DNA from: Neoscytalidium dimidiatum
Taxonomy: Eukaryota; Ascomycota; Dothideomycetes; Botryosphaeriales; Botryosphaeriaceae
DNA: 64,000 nt
Reading direction: 5' to 3'
NCBI GenBank assembly: GCA_037367355.1
Contig: CM074699.1
Location: 2,542,001-2,606,000, forward strand
Part shown: positions 22,437 to 34,285 of the stretch, in pieces
Position numbering within the stretch: position 1 is the stretch's first letter
Layout of the letters: each line of letters opens with the position of its first letter
Notes under the pieces: generated by a model
The model's input: only the letters and a program-made list of their open reading frames with translations
Databases searched by the model: none
What the model was told of the DNA's origin: nothing
Position numbers and translations under genes: made by a program

Positions 22437-24431
22437 ATGGCATCTACAGGAGCCTTCACGCCCTCGTCCACGCACACAGGACCGTTTCCTCCCGCTCCTC
22501 ACGCCCCAGATACGCCAACCTCCGTATCTCCCGTCCAGCAGCCGATTGGCGCCAACGCCTTCAAGGGCCACCACGCGCAGACCCCACAAATCACCCTCGA
22601 CCCGAGCCTGCCCTCGCCCACTGCCGCGAACACACCCAAGTCGCCCGCTTTCAAGCTCACCCCGGCCTACTCTCCCCAGCCGCTTACCGGCGCGGCTGCC
22701 ATGGCGGATGAGCGCCGCCATCAGGAGGAACAACGAGCTCGCGAAATGTCTCGCCAGGTCTCTCCCAACCCCGCGGTGAACGCATTGAACAATCTTCTTG
22801 GTACAAATCAGATGAGCAAAATGCGCGACGCGCCTGCAGCCGCCACCACCCTTGCGGAGCCCATTGCGAAGGCCGCGAAGAACATCCAGATTCCCGAATC
22901 GGTGACCGGTGAGAATATGCAAACGAGTCCAGTAAGTGTCTCTAGCTTTGGCTCTTTGGATAGCACAACCGCACCAACCGCAACGGCTAGTGCCACCGAC
23001 ACGGCACCGGCCGGGCAGCTGGGGCCTGCAGGCATGCCAGCCGCCGACGGCTCGGTCAATTCGGCCGCCGCTGCAAATCCGGGACCTCAGCCTGGCGAGG
23101 GACCGTTCGCCGCCAATCGATCTCAAACCTTCCCGGTTCCTGCGCCCTCTGAACATGATCCTCGGCAACCTACTCGCGTGCTCAGCATGCCCATGGCGGG
23201 CTACAGCCAGAATAATAGCCCGAGGTCCCCAAGCACAAAACGCCACAAGTGTCCCTACTGTGCCACGGATTTCACCCGCCATCATAACCTCAAGAGCCAT
23301 CTTCTCACCCACAGCCAGGAGAAACCCTACGAATGCCCAACATGCCAAGCGCGATTCCGCCGACTGCACGATCTGAAGCGCCACACCAAACTCCACACCG
23401 GCGAACGGCCGCATACCTGCCCCAAGTGCGGCCGCAAATTCGCCCGTGGAGACGCTTTGGCACGGCACAACAAGGGCCAAGGTGGCTGTGCCGGTCGACG
23501 CTCCAGCTTCGGAATGGACGAGGATGGAAATGAGCATAGGGGCGAGGACAACATGGACGGCGTGCTATACCATGGCGACGGCTCTGAGGATAAGATGGAC
23601 GAAGACAGCCCGCAAGGTCGTCGAGTTAGTGAGCCCAGCGGAAAGGGCCGTCAAGGCTCGTCAGCGTCATATCATCAGCACTCAAGCACCTATCCGCCCA
23701 TCCAAGGCCGAGCCATGGCAAACAGCGTTCGTCCCATGTATCCCCCCGGATCCAGCGCATCCACGGCTTCCAGGGACCAGTCTGGCCATCCAAGTCCGAA
23801 AACTGCTGGATCTAGCCTGTCGTCGATGCATTATCCTGGCCAGCAACCCCCGCCATCCGTTTTCGCGCAGGGAAGCATGACGGAATCGCCCAAGCCCATT
23901 TCTCCTGGCCAGATAGAGGCGCAACGTCATCAAGGGATACTCGAGGGTACAAGTATACCCGGTGGTCGGTCGCCAAGCATGTCTCAGCAAGCGCATCAAC
24001 AATATCAAAGGGGTGCTGGTCGAGGATCTTCTCCAATGAGTCTGCCTCCACCCATTGGTAACTCCCATGCACCACACCTTCCTTCCTTGCCTGGGTTGAA
24101 CGCCGATATGAGAATGCCAATGAACAAAATGGCCCCTGGACAAGCGCAAAAACAGAATTCCCAACCTGGCCACGGCGCAAGCATGCTTCATCAAGTCTCC
24201 GCGCCCGGAACTGCTTCAAATCCAGGAAGTCTCTCCAGCCATGGGCCCAGCAGCGGTGGAAGCATGCGCGAGTACTTTGGAGGTCGCGATTCTGATCTGT
24301 TTGCCTACATAAGAGATGTTGAAACCCGCATGATCCGTGGACAGGAAGAAGCGAATGCGCGCATCGCCGCCTTGCAAGAGGAAGTTGCGCAACTTCGTGC
24401 TCAGCTACAGCAACAGCAGCAGAGCCGCTAA
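22437..24431 (+). CDS. C2H2 zinc-finger transcription factor
   Basis: An uninterrupted frame of 664 residues. Residues 1-265 are Pro/Thr/Ser-rich and probably disordered. Three fingers follow at about 272-351. Finger 1 begins CPYCATDFTRHHNLKSH and finger 2 CPTCQARFRRLHDLKRH. Finger 3 begins CPKCGRKFARGDALARH and closes with KGQGGC, making it C2HC. The linkers SQEKPYE and TGERPHT are of the DNA-binding type. An acidic stretch and a long Ser/Gln/Pro-rich region come next, then a C-terminal heptad-like coiled coil (about 625-664, ending in a Gln run) that could support dimerisation. The finger block is strongly conserved in Pezizomycotina in my recollection and is loosely called Azf1- or Egr-like. 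Target genes are unknown. A perfect GTAAGT donor at 22932 could remove 87 or 159 bp in frame before the fingers. Confidence 0.88.
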   Translation: MASTGAFTPSSTHTGPFPPAPHAPDTPTSVSPVQQPIGANAFKGHHAQTPQITLDPSLPSPTAANTPKSPAFKLTPAYSPQPLTGAAAMADERRHQEEQRAREMSRQVSPNPAVNALNNLLGTNQMSKMRDAPAAATTLAEPIAKAAKNIQIPESVTGENMQTSPVSVSSFGSLDSTTAPTATASATDTAPAGQLGPAGMPAADGSVNSAAAANPGPQPGEGPFAANRSQTFPVPAPSEHDPRQPTRVLSMPMAGYSQNNSPRSPSTKRHKCPYCATDFTRHHNLKSHLLTHSQEKPYECPTCQARFRRLHDLKRHTKLHTGERPHTCPKCGRKFARGDALARHNKGQGGCAGRRSSFGMDEDGNEHRGEDNMDGVLYHGDGSEDKMDEDSPQGRRVSEPSGKGRQGSSASYHQHSSTYPPIQGRAMANSVRPMYPPGSSASTASRDQSGHPSPKTAGSSLSSMHYPGQQPPPSVFAQGSMTESPKPISPGQIEAQRHQGILEGTSIPGGRSPSMSQQAHQQYQRGAGRGSSPMSLPPPIGNSHAPHLPSLPGLNADMRMPMNKMAPGQAQKQNSQPGHGASMLHQVSAPGTASNPGSLSSHGPSSGGSMREYFGGRDSDLFAYIRDVETRMIRGQEEANARIAALQEEVAQLRAQLQQQQQSR

Positions 24432-25518
24432 GAGAAAGCGGCGGACGGAATACCTATTCATGTTAATCACGACCTTCCATAATCTGTTGTACTATCACTT
24501 TGGCGCCGGGAGGAGTTTTTCCCATCCAGCCGACAGGGATCGGCACATGGCGTCAGAAGATTGCTGTCTGCAGAAGTCCAGTAAACGATGGCGACTTCTT
24601 GAAACATCGGGGTGGGCTAAACGGAGTGGTGTTGGGAATACGACGAATGGTAAGGAGGGGGCGTTTTTCCATATTTACGAGCGTCGGATCTGGTCATCTA
24701 CACTTTTCGTCTAATCTATACTCCGACGCGAAAAAAAGTTGGGTTCGCACGCGTTACAGGCATGGGTTTCGAGGTCCTTGTCTTTCTGCGGCTTCCTCGC
24801 TGCCACTTTTCCTTTTTCTATCATACGACCGCTGTATAACAGGAACCGTGTCGGCCTGACTGGATGAAAGAATTGGAGGAAGTCATTCGTGCATGGCTGT
24901 TACACTGCTGGGAATCATGGTCTCTTTTCACTGTTGATTTTTTTTTTTTCTAAACCACCCTTTACTTGTTTTCTTTTTATTGCGCTTTCTGCATCTTTTC
25001 CTCGTCTGACTGTCAACCCCGTTCGATACCTATCTTAGTTTTGGCGCGAGGTCAATCGGATTAGCTGTGAAGTTAAATAAATCGTCATGATGCCAGCTTG
25101 TCGGTTCGTTTCTATTTAGTCTGTAGTCAGGTTGCAGTCCAGCGGAAATAGATGACGTAGAGAAACATGTTGTGCTGCCTCCGAGTTCGTCATCTGGTGC
25201 CAAGCAACTTGCGTCACACAATCCTTTGTTGTATTTCAATTGTTAAAGAAGCATTCTTCATACACGGTGTTGCCGAATCGACGCATTCGTGGAGCTTTTC
25301 GATGCGAGCGTTTTCTCTTTGTGCGTTTAACATGGTTCGTTTCATATATTTTAATTCCCCTTGATCAACAATGGCATATTGGACTTCTCAAGCACCCTCG
25401 AATGGTTTTTGTCAACTACATGGCTTGTTGAAACATTTCAAACTGGTGATTTCAGGGTACACACACGCAAAACAATATTACATTTTCCAAGAACGCTGTT
25501 GTTGCAGCACACTCCAAG
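24432..25518. other. intergenic region, T-rich
   Basis: About 1.1 kb between two plus-strand genes. T-rich runs near 24939-24950 and 24960-24980 fit a 3' UTR or terminator. No supported coding sequence. Confidence 0.5.
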
Positions 25519-26653
25519 ATGGTATCCAAGCATCGCATCAAGTTCCTACCAACAGGCTTACCACTGTGGTTCCCCGCTATCCGCACGGTACAGCTCTTCT
25601 TCGCTCTAATTATCATCGGGCTCACGGGGTACTCGTTGAGCATCCATAGCGGAAGTCAGGTATGTCCTTCCCTGAAACGCTATGGATTATTTCGGGGCCT
25701 CTGCTTACACACGTGTGTGCCCACACATGGTAGATCCGCCCCGCCCTCATCCTCACGATCATCACCGCCATTTTCGCCCTTCTCTCGAAACTTCTACTTG
25801 TAGTACCTGTCCCGAAGTCGGTACATCACCTCGTCGTGCTGGTGTCGGACTTCCTCCTGACGCTGTTGTGGCTGGCTTCCTTGGTGGCACTGGCGAGCTA
25901 CCTCCGCATCTTCAACTACTACAGAAAGGTCGAGAGCATTCCCTTCGCACCAGGCGCACAAAAGATTTCCAGGGCGTGGAGGTGCAGCGTCACAGCTGCC
26001 GTATTCACTGCTTTTGAACTGTAAGCCCTTCACCCCTTATTCCACCCTCTCCTCCATACATCTCGAAGCGCGGAAGTTGCATTCACGCAAGTCTCCTAAC
26101 GCCCCACAACAACAGCCTCTTTTACCTCCTCACCGCCACCCTCTTCGCCCTCCTCTCCCACCACCGCCACGCCGGCACCCAGCCGCACCCCGCCCTCCTC
26201 CGTCCCTCGCGCCGCCGCGGCGCCCCCAGCCCGGACGCCGACGCTTTCGCCCTCGAGAACAGCACCAGTTCCGCTGCTCCTCTGCCGTCAGGCGCCCCCG
26301 CCGTCCCTGCTCCTGCTCCTGCTCCTCCCCCTCATCCGGCCCCGCACCGCACCGGCGTCCCGAACATAACAACCACAGCCGCGACGCCAACGACGACCGC
26401 TGCACAGCGGCCCGGTGGGGTCCTGCCGAGCGAATCCGGTCAGGGGGCGGGCGGGTACGCGAGCCCGGTCATTCCGGATCCTGAGGTCGGTGTCGGCGCC
26501 AGGGTGGCGGAGAAGGCGAGGCCGCCGTATCCGATGGATGAGGACGAGGAGAGGGGGGCTATCGGGAAGGCAGGCGGGAGAGGGGTTAATGGTGGAGCGA
26601 TGCCGGCGCCGTTGTTCTCGGAAAGGGGCGATGGGGGCGTGAGTGCGCGGTGA
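25519..26653 (+). CDS. four-TM membrane protein, MARVEL-like
   Basis: Three exons, 25519-25659, 25734-26020 and 26116-26653, give 321 residues. Four hydrophobic helices are visible at about 17-38, 48-70, 77-105 and 128-155, with short loops, in the layout of fungal MARVEL-domain proteins that sit in plasma or vesicle membranes. The C-terminal half (about 156-321) is Pro/Ala/Ser-rich and presumably cytosolic. Its last exon is very GC-rich. Codon phase is preserved at both joins (phase 0, then 2 plus 1). No catalytic motif is seen, so a specific function cannot be given. Confidence 0.78.
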
Positions 26654-27508
26654 GGTCGATAGTGTTTGTGGGTTTTCTGCGTAAAGGGGAAGGTATGTGG
26701 GTGTTTGGTGGTGGGTGAAGCGAAATGGAGTAGGCAGCCGGGTAGGTTTGGCATTTCTCGGGGTTTTTTTTTTTTTTTTTTTTTGGATACGTGCGGTCTG
26801 TAACATGTACGCGCGAGTGCTTTGTCTGTTTTCTTGCCTGGTGCAATCCTTGGGTTTAGACATGAAATTCATTGCTACCAAAGGGACTGGGTCCCTAGCT
26901 GCGGGTAACCATCGGACGATGGGATGCTCGTTGGCTTGGATTAGGATAAACGGCAGCACATCGTTACGAGCTAGCGCTGGGATAATGTTATCGGTCTCTG
27001 GGGGAATGAAGTTTTTGGGATGAGTTTTTGGCAATTTATTACTAGAAGAGGCTCTGGCTCGAGCGGTCTGAGGCCATTCTCCCGGAGTGAAAGCAACACA
27101 GAGCCAAGAACCATGGAATCACGACTGCGGTCATTGCCTGCCTCCTGTTTGATCGACTACCGTGATGATTCTCCACAGTGGTTGCAGATGCCCAGAGAAT
27201 TGAGATCTGCGCACCTGCTCCGATACTTCTTTATGTAACCGTAGCAAGCATCGAGCAACCTGGTAATTGTTGTAAGCCTGATCTTCAATATACTCTCTTA
27301 GGGTTGTCCTGTTAGCAAGAACAGCTCATAGGAGTAGTGGCGTCCAAATATCGACGATGTCAGGCGGAAGGTAGGAATCCCCAGTCTCTGGGTAAAGAAC
27401 CTTTCCCGCTGCAGACACGCATTGACCCGCATCATTAGTCCGCACTTCCTTGACCAAGCACCGTGAGACGGCGGAAGAAATTTTCTCCTCCCCAAAGGCC
27501 CAGGCGAT
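26654..27508. other. intergenic region with 21-base poly-T
   Basis: About 850 bp with no supported gene. It holds a T21 run at 26764-26784. The minus-strand sequence from about 27298 upward may be decayed 3' sequence of the adjoining BTB fragment. Confidence 0.45.
26764..26784. repeat. poly-T run (21 bases)
   Basis: An uninterrupted T21 about 110 bp downstream of the MARVEL-like gene stop codon. It could be a reverse-transcribed poly-A scar or a simple slippage tract; nothing around it decides. Confidence 0.9.
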
Positions 27509-27816
27509 TCAGAGCCGATTCTCGTGTCCAGACATGCTGGTGGGAACCTGGTCAAAGCGGAGGTGGGAAATATTGAGTAAGACGAGCAAGGCAAAAGGGT
27601 CGTCATCCGGCAGGCTGACTTCCTTGAGGCCATCAATGTCATTTTGGGCCTCTTTGAAGTGTCCGCCGGGCGTCAGCATTCTGTTCCAGAAATTGCAAAC
27701 CAACGTCATCGCCTTGGAGGAGACGATGAAGGGTTTCCGAATGCCGGAGTCATCTTGCACAATGATACGCGTGTCACCTTTCGAATCGAAACAGACAGTC
27801 TGGGAGACTATAGATA
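27509..27816 (-). pseudogene. decayed BTB/POZ domain fragment
   Basis: Read on the minus strand, a frame of about 100 codons has the core of fungal BTB/POZ proteins: a D-x-x-GD lead-in (DSKGDTRIIVQD), then KPFIVSSKAMTLVCNFWNRM, then VSLPDDDPFALLVLLNISHL. The frame has no ATG before an in-frame TAG upstream. It stops at 27509, where relatives continue with the second half of the fold. Downstream sequence to about 27300 is open in another register but not convincingly BTB-like. The likeliest reading is a truncated remnant. A real gene with unrecognised small introns is possible but less likely. Confidence 0.55.
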
Positions 27817-28372
27817 TCTGGCCATGGGGTGTTCGTGGTAAGGCTCTTCTCGCCTAGTTCCGCAGGCGTATTGTAGACGCCCCCAACCTGCTCGTCAAGC
27901 TGACCACCGCAACTGCAGGGGCCCAGAAATCCGAGTCAGATGACGACGAGCTAGATATGCTTCCGATACAAGTAGTCGGAGATGGAACTAAGGGTGAGAA
28001 TAGTTTAGGTGAAAAATGGAAGATGAACCAAGCAACTCTGTAGAAGAGCTTGCCCTTACGGTGGCAGCAAACATGTTTGCATTTGTAGTTGAGACACTTG
28101 ATCTGACGTAGACGTTGCCTATATTGCGGAAGTCGTTCATTCCAACGCCTGGTTCATCTCGTGCTGAGACGTAATAGATGTTGCATTTGCTCTTCCAATG
28201 TTCATAACATAGCTGTCTACAATGCTATCGACGACTGCGTAGAGCTTAAAGTTTATTACTAGAGGGGAACGCATGGTGAGGACAAGGAATCGAAAAGCTA
28301 TGTATACAATGGGAAAAGAATCACAGCTGCATAATGCACCCGTTCTATTCCAAAAAACCACGCACAGCCTGA
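27817..28372. other. short intergenic region
   Basis: About 550 bp between the BTB fragment and the stt4 stop codon. Nothing recognisable beyond possible decayed upstream BTB sequence. Confidence 0.4.
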
Positions 28373-31300
28373 CTAATACGGAATACCGTTCGTCAGCAAC
28401 TGGAATCGATCGTACTGCCCAGTCGACAAAGAGTTGTAACTCTTCTTGATCAAGAAACGCATGAACTCCGCCGCCTCCCTCTCCGTCTTATCCAGCACGA
28501 ACCTCTCCCTGAAATGCTGCACAGTCTCCGGCTTGAAGCACGGTAAGCCACTATCCAGCATAACAATGACGATGTGGGCCAGGTGCTCGCAGTGTTGGCG
28601 GGCGGCCAGGAAGGCCTTGATGCACAGCTCCTCGAACCAGCGGTACGGTTGTGAGTCAGTTGAGCCGCCCATCACGGCCACCATCTCCTGCGTAAGCTTG
28701 AACGGCGCGCGTTCGAACTTGATGCCACCGGGCGCGATGTCGAAGCAGAAGCCGAAGTCGATATGCAGGATGTGGCCAGCATCGTCGATCATGATGTTTC
28801 CGTTGTGTCGGTCTTTGAACTGCAGGAGGTACGAGATGACGCTGTACGCAGCCATCGACTTGACGAAGTTGTTGCGCGCCTCCTGGAACCGGATCGAGTC
28901 CTCGCCGCCGTACTTGGAGACGAAGTAATCGTACAACCCGTTGACCGCCTCACGACCGAGCATATCGCGGGAGATGGAGTTCGGCAGAACGTCGATGACA
29001 CCGCAGCCGGGCGCAGTGGCGGTGACACGGTAGGGGAAGACGTAGCAATCTAGGCCAACGTCGTTGAAAATGCCACGGAAAGCCGCAATCATCTGCAGCG
29101 CTAACACGTCCTGACGACAGTCATCTCCGACCTTGAAGATGGCTGATTGCCACACCTCATAGGAGTTGTCCTTCCTGCCACCAGCGTCCTCATCTTGTTC
29201 CCCAGGAATGATCTCTGACCTCTCCTTCTTGATGCGGAAGGTAGCCATGTACGGTGCCTTGGCGTGACTCTGGAGCGGCTTGCCAGATTTGCGGTCGATA
29301 CCAATGACCACACCATCCGGGTTACTGGGCAAGTACACGCCAACTTCAACCTTGATCGAGCGAAGTTCCTCTTCGATCTTCTGCTTTTTCTCTGCTTTGC
29401 TCTTCTTGATGAACGGCTTGAGCTTGCCGGAGATGCCAGTGACTTCATTGAAGAATGAAAATTCACGGTCGTAGAATTCGCGGTCTTCAGGGCTGAAACT
29501 GTTCTCAAGACTTTCCATCACTGAGTCAAGAGTGGGCTTGACAGGGTCAGGGATTTGTGAATCTTCATCCTTATAGGCATTGGCCTTCATGTTCCAGATG
29601 ATCTGGTGAGCGAAAAGCTGCGAGAATTTAGCAGTCTCGATGATGTAGCGCTCGACATAGCCCAGAACGTCGTAGCGCAGTGTCTGCACGACCTGTGGAA
29701 CGTAGAAGAAGGTGATATCGACAGAGTGGCTTTCCAGAGCTCTCATGGCGTATTGGATGATGAAAGGGTGGTTGCCATACGCGGGAAGGAAGTAGGTGAT
29801 CGCGGTCATGGGGTTCACAGGAGCCCAATACATCAGGTACTTGAGTTGGAATGACACGTCATCGGGTAGAGACTTGCCGAGCAGGACCTCCAAGGCGTCC
29901 GGTTGTTCGAGGACCTTTTCTGGGAAGTTTAGAACTAGGAAACGGACCTCGTTGGCGAGCCTCTGAGAGTTGAATCTGAAGACGAGTTGGACTGCAATGG
30001 CAGGATCTTCGGCCCAGGCTGTCTTCAGAAGCCCCGAAAGGACCGCATCAGTGGGCGGCTTTCCAGAGTGGCCGGGCATCAAGTGGAGCCGTCTGTCTTG
30101 CTCAAGGGGGAAGAGCCAGACCATCAAGCGTTGATGCTCGCTCGCCAGTAGAAGCAGCAGCAGCTCTTGCTTGGCATGAAGGCTTTTTCGGGATCCGTTG
30201 GTGTTCAGTCCAATTCCAGCCACGTTCTGCAAGGCATTGTGGATGTCCACGAGGACCTGAGCTTCGGCCTTGATCTGCAGACGGTTACCGCCGAACGACC
30301 ACCTGGGTCTCTCCTTGAACCAAGCGAGGGCGGCCGAAAGAATTCGGTCCTTTAGCCTCCACTGGCCAGAAGTGTTGGAGCCAGTGCTGTACTGAAGGAT
30401 GCGCAGACCAAGGAGAACCACATGGAAGTGGGCTTCGCGCGTTAGAGGATGATCTGTGGTATGGCTCATGGCCGACAGTGTGATATGCATCAGGCGATGG
30501 TAGACACGTTCGACGTGGGGACTACCAAGGCGGGTTGCACTGAAGTGGCTCTCGAGGAACTGTAGTAGGCGGAAGTGGGGAGCGATCAGGTTGTACGCAT
30601 TTTGTTGGCGCTTCATGATGACAGTCCTGTCTGAAGGAGCGAATTCCTGTTTAACGTAGAAGGGATCCGGGTGGTGGAAGTGTTCATCGAAGAGACCCAG
30701 TCTTCTTCTGACAGTCTTCTCGAAATTCTCTGCGATCTCTACAAGGATTCTCGATTCCATGCGCGGATTTTCCTTGATAATGCTGAGCCACAGAGAGATC
30801 CCCAGCTTAATGGACTGCTTGTTGAAGACCGCGAAGGGAATGCCAACAACATGGTGGGCAATCGCACATTCGTCCTTCGAGCTTCTGCACAAGAGTGCCG
30901 CAGCGCGCCTCAGCGCATCGCGGAGCTCAGCAATCGAAATATGCTTTCGACTGAGAGTGCGTTGCTCTAGGTCAATAAGCACTCGCCGAGCATCTTCTAT
31001 CGTACGATCGTATTGCTTGCTTCGACGCATAAGAGGATCAGTATCGTTCCCAAAACGAATCCAGTCATCGTTGTAGTCGGTCACAGGTTCCACGTAGCGG
31101 TACTCTTGGCGGTTGGTGTACTGAGCAATGAAATCTGATGCCGTGTTTATGTTGAGTTCTCTTTCCCGGTCGATGGCACTGAGACGCTGGTCTGTTGACG
31201 GAATGACGGATCCCATCTCAAGAGCAAATGACCTTCCCAGGGAAACATGGCCATAGGCACCGTCATCGTCATACTCGGACAGGTAGGTCTGTAAGAGACC

Positions 31301-34285
31301 CTTGATGTCGAGGGGCGCAATGTCCATAACGCTCAAGACCCACACTCGCGCACGGTTCTGGAGCTGAATGAGTGTGTTCCTGCGGAAGCCATAATTGTCT
31401 GAGAGATCGATGGAGATGTTCTCTCTGGCTGAAGTGAAGGTTGATGTCCATCCATATTCATCGGTCTCTTTTTCAAGGCAACTGTTCCACATCATAGTGA
31501 GAAGCTCTAGCAGTGCAAAAAGCGAGGCTCTCTGGCAAAGAGCAGAAGGAACCTGTTGGATTATGATATCGGCGCAATGAATGGCAACCTTCTGCGCCTG
31601 TAGTACTCGGTGGCAGCAACCCGTGAAAAATATCGCCAGCTGCTGAGCAACGTAGGGAGCCGAGAAGGACTGGAAGCCACCGGACACCGTCTTCTTTAAG
31701 TATGAGCGAACGCCAGCCTCCGCGATGGCCACCATACAATTGCCCATTTCTTTATTGCGCAGCCTTGGATCCAGGAAATATGTCAGAGTCTTGGTACAGT
31801 CGCCAGTACTTGCGCGGAGGCCTTCAACAAGATGAACAGTGTTAAGGAAGACGACCTCAGGATAGCCTAAAGACTTGATGTCCGCTTCACAAGCAGGCAG
31901 AAGTTCTTGCAAGCGGCGCTTTTGCTCGACAATATGCTCTGGGCTCTTTCCACGCCTGAGGACGGTGTTGAGCTCGACGTCACTCTCGAGTTGATCAGCA
32001 CGCGCTTCAGAAACTAGCGGTCTGCTATGCTGGGCAAGAATTCGCAGCTCATTAAGATATTTTTTTCCCAACGGAGAGGTCAAGCTGAATCCATGCACGG
32101 CGACGTTGAACCAAGCATCACGTTGCAAATTGACGGTGGCTTCATCCTCAACATACTCCTCGGGACCATTTGCATTGGACGAAATCAGAATGGCGAGAGG
32201 AGCCAACAGCTGAGCAATCTCTTGGGCGGCGACTTCGGTGTCTGCCATTGGCGTGGCCTCAGGACCGTGCGCATCACCCTTGCTGACAATGTCCTCCAAC
32301 ATGTATTGAAGGTAGTTCTCGAACAGCTGGTGTCCAACCTTGAATTCTCTGGAGAGATGGCATCTTCCTTTCATGACCGCATCGAGGAGGATGTGATTGT
32401 CCTGGACAATTGCATCCCGGGCAAGTTTGGAGTAAAGCTTCAGCAAGGCCCTTAGCTCTCCAGGGCCAGAATGAGCACCCAGAAGTGAGCTTTCGGTAAT
32501 AATTTTGGCATCCACAGAGACACTGACTCTGCCAATCTTCTGGACCAGCATTGAAAGCGCGAGCTCTGAGATCTTTTGATCCTTGCATCGGCAAGCCACA
32601 CCAACAATGGTTTGAATTACAGTCGCGTAAACATGTGAAGGTTCGTCGACATCTGCCGGGGCTAAGGATATTGTGCTGCCAGTTTGTTGTTGCGTCTGTA
32701 GAGCTCCACTGCCGTTCGCCTTCGCGCTGCCGTTGAGCTGAGATAACCCGGTTGCGGTACGATCCGGACCTTGTTTACCACTGAGGACGTTACCTAGGCT
32801 GTACAAGGTGGTGATGACAGCATCTTGTGGAAGCAGCATCAGCACGCTGGCCAGGCAATCGGCGGCAACAGACGAAGTGCCTTCCTTCAGACCTCCTTGG
32901 ACGATGATACGAGGCAGAGATCGGCTGAGGTGCGACGCAGTATCTGACGAAGACTTCCCTAATACAGACATGCTCTTGAGAACGACTGAAGCCAATTCTT
33001 CATCTGCTGCGAGGATATCATCGGAAAGAGTGGTCTCAAGTATGTCCATGAGCTTTTCGGAGTCGGCGATCTCATCATTCAGCACAGCGCAGCACAAGTA
33101 CGTAGTGAGAGCATCGGCCATGACAGCATGTGCAATGTGCTGTTGCCAGACGGTGCCAACCCGTTTCACGTATTCCGAATCGGCGTTGATGCGGTCGAGC
33201 TCTTCTTCAGCAATTCCGGCAACGCTCGTAAGCAAAGCTTCAGCTCCTGCATCTAGCGGACGACGAAGAGGGGCCTTGGCTTCTCGGAGCCTGTCCAACA
33301 CCGAATCGCTGGAGTCGATTTCTGACGGGGCGGCTACGGTTGCCGTGCAAGCAACGACAACCTGCATGATGCCGTGGTGGAGTAACAAGGCTCCCAGAGG
33401 TCGACCCATAGCGGCGTAGTGTTTGGCATGACGACGCCACTCTCTCAACGTTCGTTTAGCGTTGCTGCCATACAACACGTTGGAAACAGAAGCCTCAACG
33501 GCTATCATCAACCTCTCGGATAAAGCATTACGCAGCATTTCGATGAGTTCCAGCATTTCGGCGGGTGTCCAAACAGAGGCGCATTCGGAAGCGGCGCTCA
33601 GAAAGCCTAGCATAGACATAGCAAGACATAGAACGCGGCCCACATCACCATCAACGGTGGTGTCCACAGAATCTTCTCCTTTCATCTGTTCCCCGGCCAG
33701 GGATGCTGCAGTGGCGGCCCATTCGCTCACAAACTTCTTGACAGCACCAACAGCACTCTCCTTGAGTCTCTCGTGTTTTTTTCCAAGCGAGAGAATGGCA
33801 AACGTTAAGTTGCGGGTCAGAATCTCCCATGGTGAGGGGTCAAGGTCACGGAGGAACGGAGACGGCGCAATGACCTGGGCGAACGACTCGGGCAGATAGG
33901 GGGCGAGTTGGTTGAGAAGCTGCTCAGCAGTGGCGACGTCGACGACCTTGGGAGCAGCCTTGCATAGGGCGAGAAGGGTTTCGAGCTCGGGCAAGCTCTA
34001 TGTCGTGTTAGAGAGGCATGGAGAGGGGGAATAGGAGACCTACCATAGGGACCCTCGCCGCGCCCCCGCGGCCATTGTCCAACTCGTCATGGTTGCCATT
34101 GACCTGCGCACGAGAAGGACATAGCCGATACAGACGCTGGAAGTCTGTGTTCCCGGAGTCGGAGGCTGGTGAGGCGGCGGACAGCGCAGCAAGCTTCTCG
34201 AGAGCGCTGCGGCGGATTCTGCATGCGGTAACACGGTCAACTTTGAGGAAGCGAGGCGCAGCGACGGTGTGACTCACGTCCGCAT
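28373..34285 (-). CDS. stt4: phosphatidylinositol 4-kinase Stt4 (type III alpha)
   Basis: Three exons on the minus strand, 34285-34278 (only 8 bp), 34218-34044 and 33997-28373, give 1935 residues, close to the ~1900 usual for Stt4. The N-terminus reads MRTIRRSALEKLAALSAASP, as in fungal Stt4. A long helical-solenoid region is followed by a lipid-kinase unique/PIK helical region and the kinase domain in the last ~300 residues: a lysine-containing segment, catalytic loop DRHNGN at about 1790, DFG in HILHIDFGFCF, and the C-terminal ending LTNGIPY typical of the family. Stt4 makes PI4P at the plasma membrane and feeds PI(4,5)P2 synthesis, actin and cell-wall signalling. Introns are 59 bp and 46 bp. 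The gene is head-to-head with hel2, 420 bp apart between start codons. Confidence 0.96.

Noticed and set aside
22347..23537. 396-codon minus-strand ORF
   Set aside because: Antisense of the C2H2 gene, including its fingers; no domain of its own.
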